Shown here: piece after piece, positions 63,536-64,000 of the stretch
How the letters are laid out: every line of letters starts with the position of its first letter
How positions within the stretch are numbered: the first letter of the stretch is position 1
NCBI RefSeq assembly: GCF_009618275.1
Contig: NZ_WIAD01000008.1
Location: 62,001-126,000, forward strand
DNA from: Roseimaritima sediminicola
GTDB lineage: Bacteria > Planctomycetota > Planctomycetia > Pirellulales > Pirellulaceae
DNA length: 64,000 bases
Direction of reading: 5' to 3'
Notes under the pieces: model-generated
What the model saw: only the letters and a program-made list of their open reading frames with translations
What the model was told of the DNA's origin: nothing
Database searches by the model: none
Program-made: the position numbers and the translations under genes

Positions 63536-64000
63536 GTTAGGTTCTCCATAACGCCTCGTTGTATCTTCCCTCAACCAGCGGTGCGTCGTTAACCGCCGAT
63601 CTACTGGCCCGGTTGTCGCGCGAGGTTTCACAGCCGGTCCTGTGCGGCTGCCACAAACGTGGGGCGAATGTGGATGAAAACTTCACTTGACGGCTGGGTC
63701 TGGGCCTGCCGGTTGCGTGGTGCAACGCTCTCTGGAACGGGATTCTCGCGGTATTAGTAAAAGTATCTTGCGGGCCGCAGAAAACACTGTCCCCGCCAGC
63801 AAGCGGTGGGGGCAGGGAAATGCGCGGCCCGAAAGCCCTAGGGTTGACGAGTCTCGGGCGACCCGGAGGGTCGCCGTACGGGCAGAAGCTGAGCGAGAAC
63901 CGTTGCCGCGGGCCAGCGAAGTAGGCCTTGTGACAAACGATCCCACCCACGACCTACGACCGAAGCCGGCCGAGGCGTGAATCCCAGAATCCCCCCTGTC
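63536..64000. other. Gene-free end region with nested inverted repeats
   Basis: No gene is supported in the last 465 bases. It contains an 8-bp outer stem CGGGCCGC (63771-63778) with GCGGCCCG (63824-63831), an 11-bp inner stem (63787-63797 with 63805-63815) that includes two G-U pairs on the plus strand, and a perfect hairpin GGCGACCC-GGA-GGGTCGCC (63857-63875). The G-U pairs favour a plus-strand RNA. It does not match tRNA, tmRNA or known riboswitch patterns that I can recognise. Confidence 0.4.

Overview
The window is high-GC bacterial DNA that looks like a chromosome segment of a planctomycete, most likely a Pirellulaceae relative. The evidence is a very large PVC-type cytochrome/dehydrogenase protein (247-3735), a giant surface protein whose N-terminus carries the planctomycete export-type motif LETLEGRQMMAG (26635-31518), a secreted sulfatase, a YXWGXW-repeat protein, an excisionase-type HTH fused in front of a receiver domain, and several families of short dispersed repeats. 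This assignment is inferred from gene content only; no rRNA is present and I could not recognise a tRNA gene.

Layout. 1-9152: PVC-type heme protein with its own terminator, a small Tad-type pilus/secretion pair (TadE- and TadG-like) with an exported partner, a TerB-like protein and a 642-aa exported protein of unknown function. 9154-17307: repeats, a sulfatase, a Tll0287-like heme protein, a decayed RNA ligase gene and an RND efflux pair (adaptor and pump). 17598-19518: five small membrane-anchored proteins resembling the E. coli yqjD-yqjE-yqjK region. 20126-26273: a RbsD/FucU-type mutarotase, pyrF, then rpmI-rplT-pheS-VOC-pheT. 26635-36119: the giant surface protein, an RmlD-like reductase, a secreted protein with a possible clan-CD peptidase core, and an SH3-domain protein. 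36120-41867: aconitase, phosphofructokinase, a luciferase-like oxidoreductase and a cpYpsA/SLOG protein. 41929-46069 (minus strand): a folP operon, a nitroreductase and pyrD. 46496-54670: a small membrane protein, a LysR regulator and gltB-gltD. 54749-63535: membrane proteins, the YXWGXW protein, CCA-adding enzyme, a Nudix hydrolase and the HTH-receiver protein. The last 465 bases hold no gene but contain nested helices.

Functional threads. Central metabolism and translation genes (pyrF, pyrD, folP, acn, pfk, gltBD, pheST, rpmI, rplT, cca) are intact and look vertically inherited. Accessory layers are the cell-surface and secreted proteins and the envelope genes (RND pump, yqjD-like cluster).

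The most striking non-gene signal is a miniature inverted-repeat element of about 172 bp with ends TAAGCACGTCG...CGACGTGCTTA, present in six copies (9330, 11902, 17212, 44286, 58055, 59038) in both orientations. One copy supplies the stop codon of a nitroreductase gene, one reaches into the 5' end of the efflux adaptor reading frame, and one abuts a decayed RNA ligase gene. A second dispersed repeat (core CATAGGCTTCCAGCCTGTG) and hairpin repeats with a GGA loop are also spread over the window.
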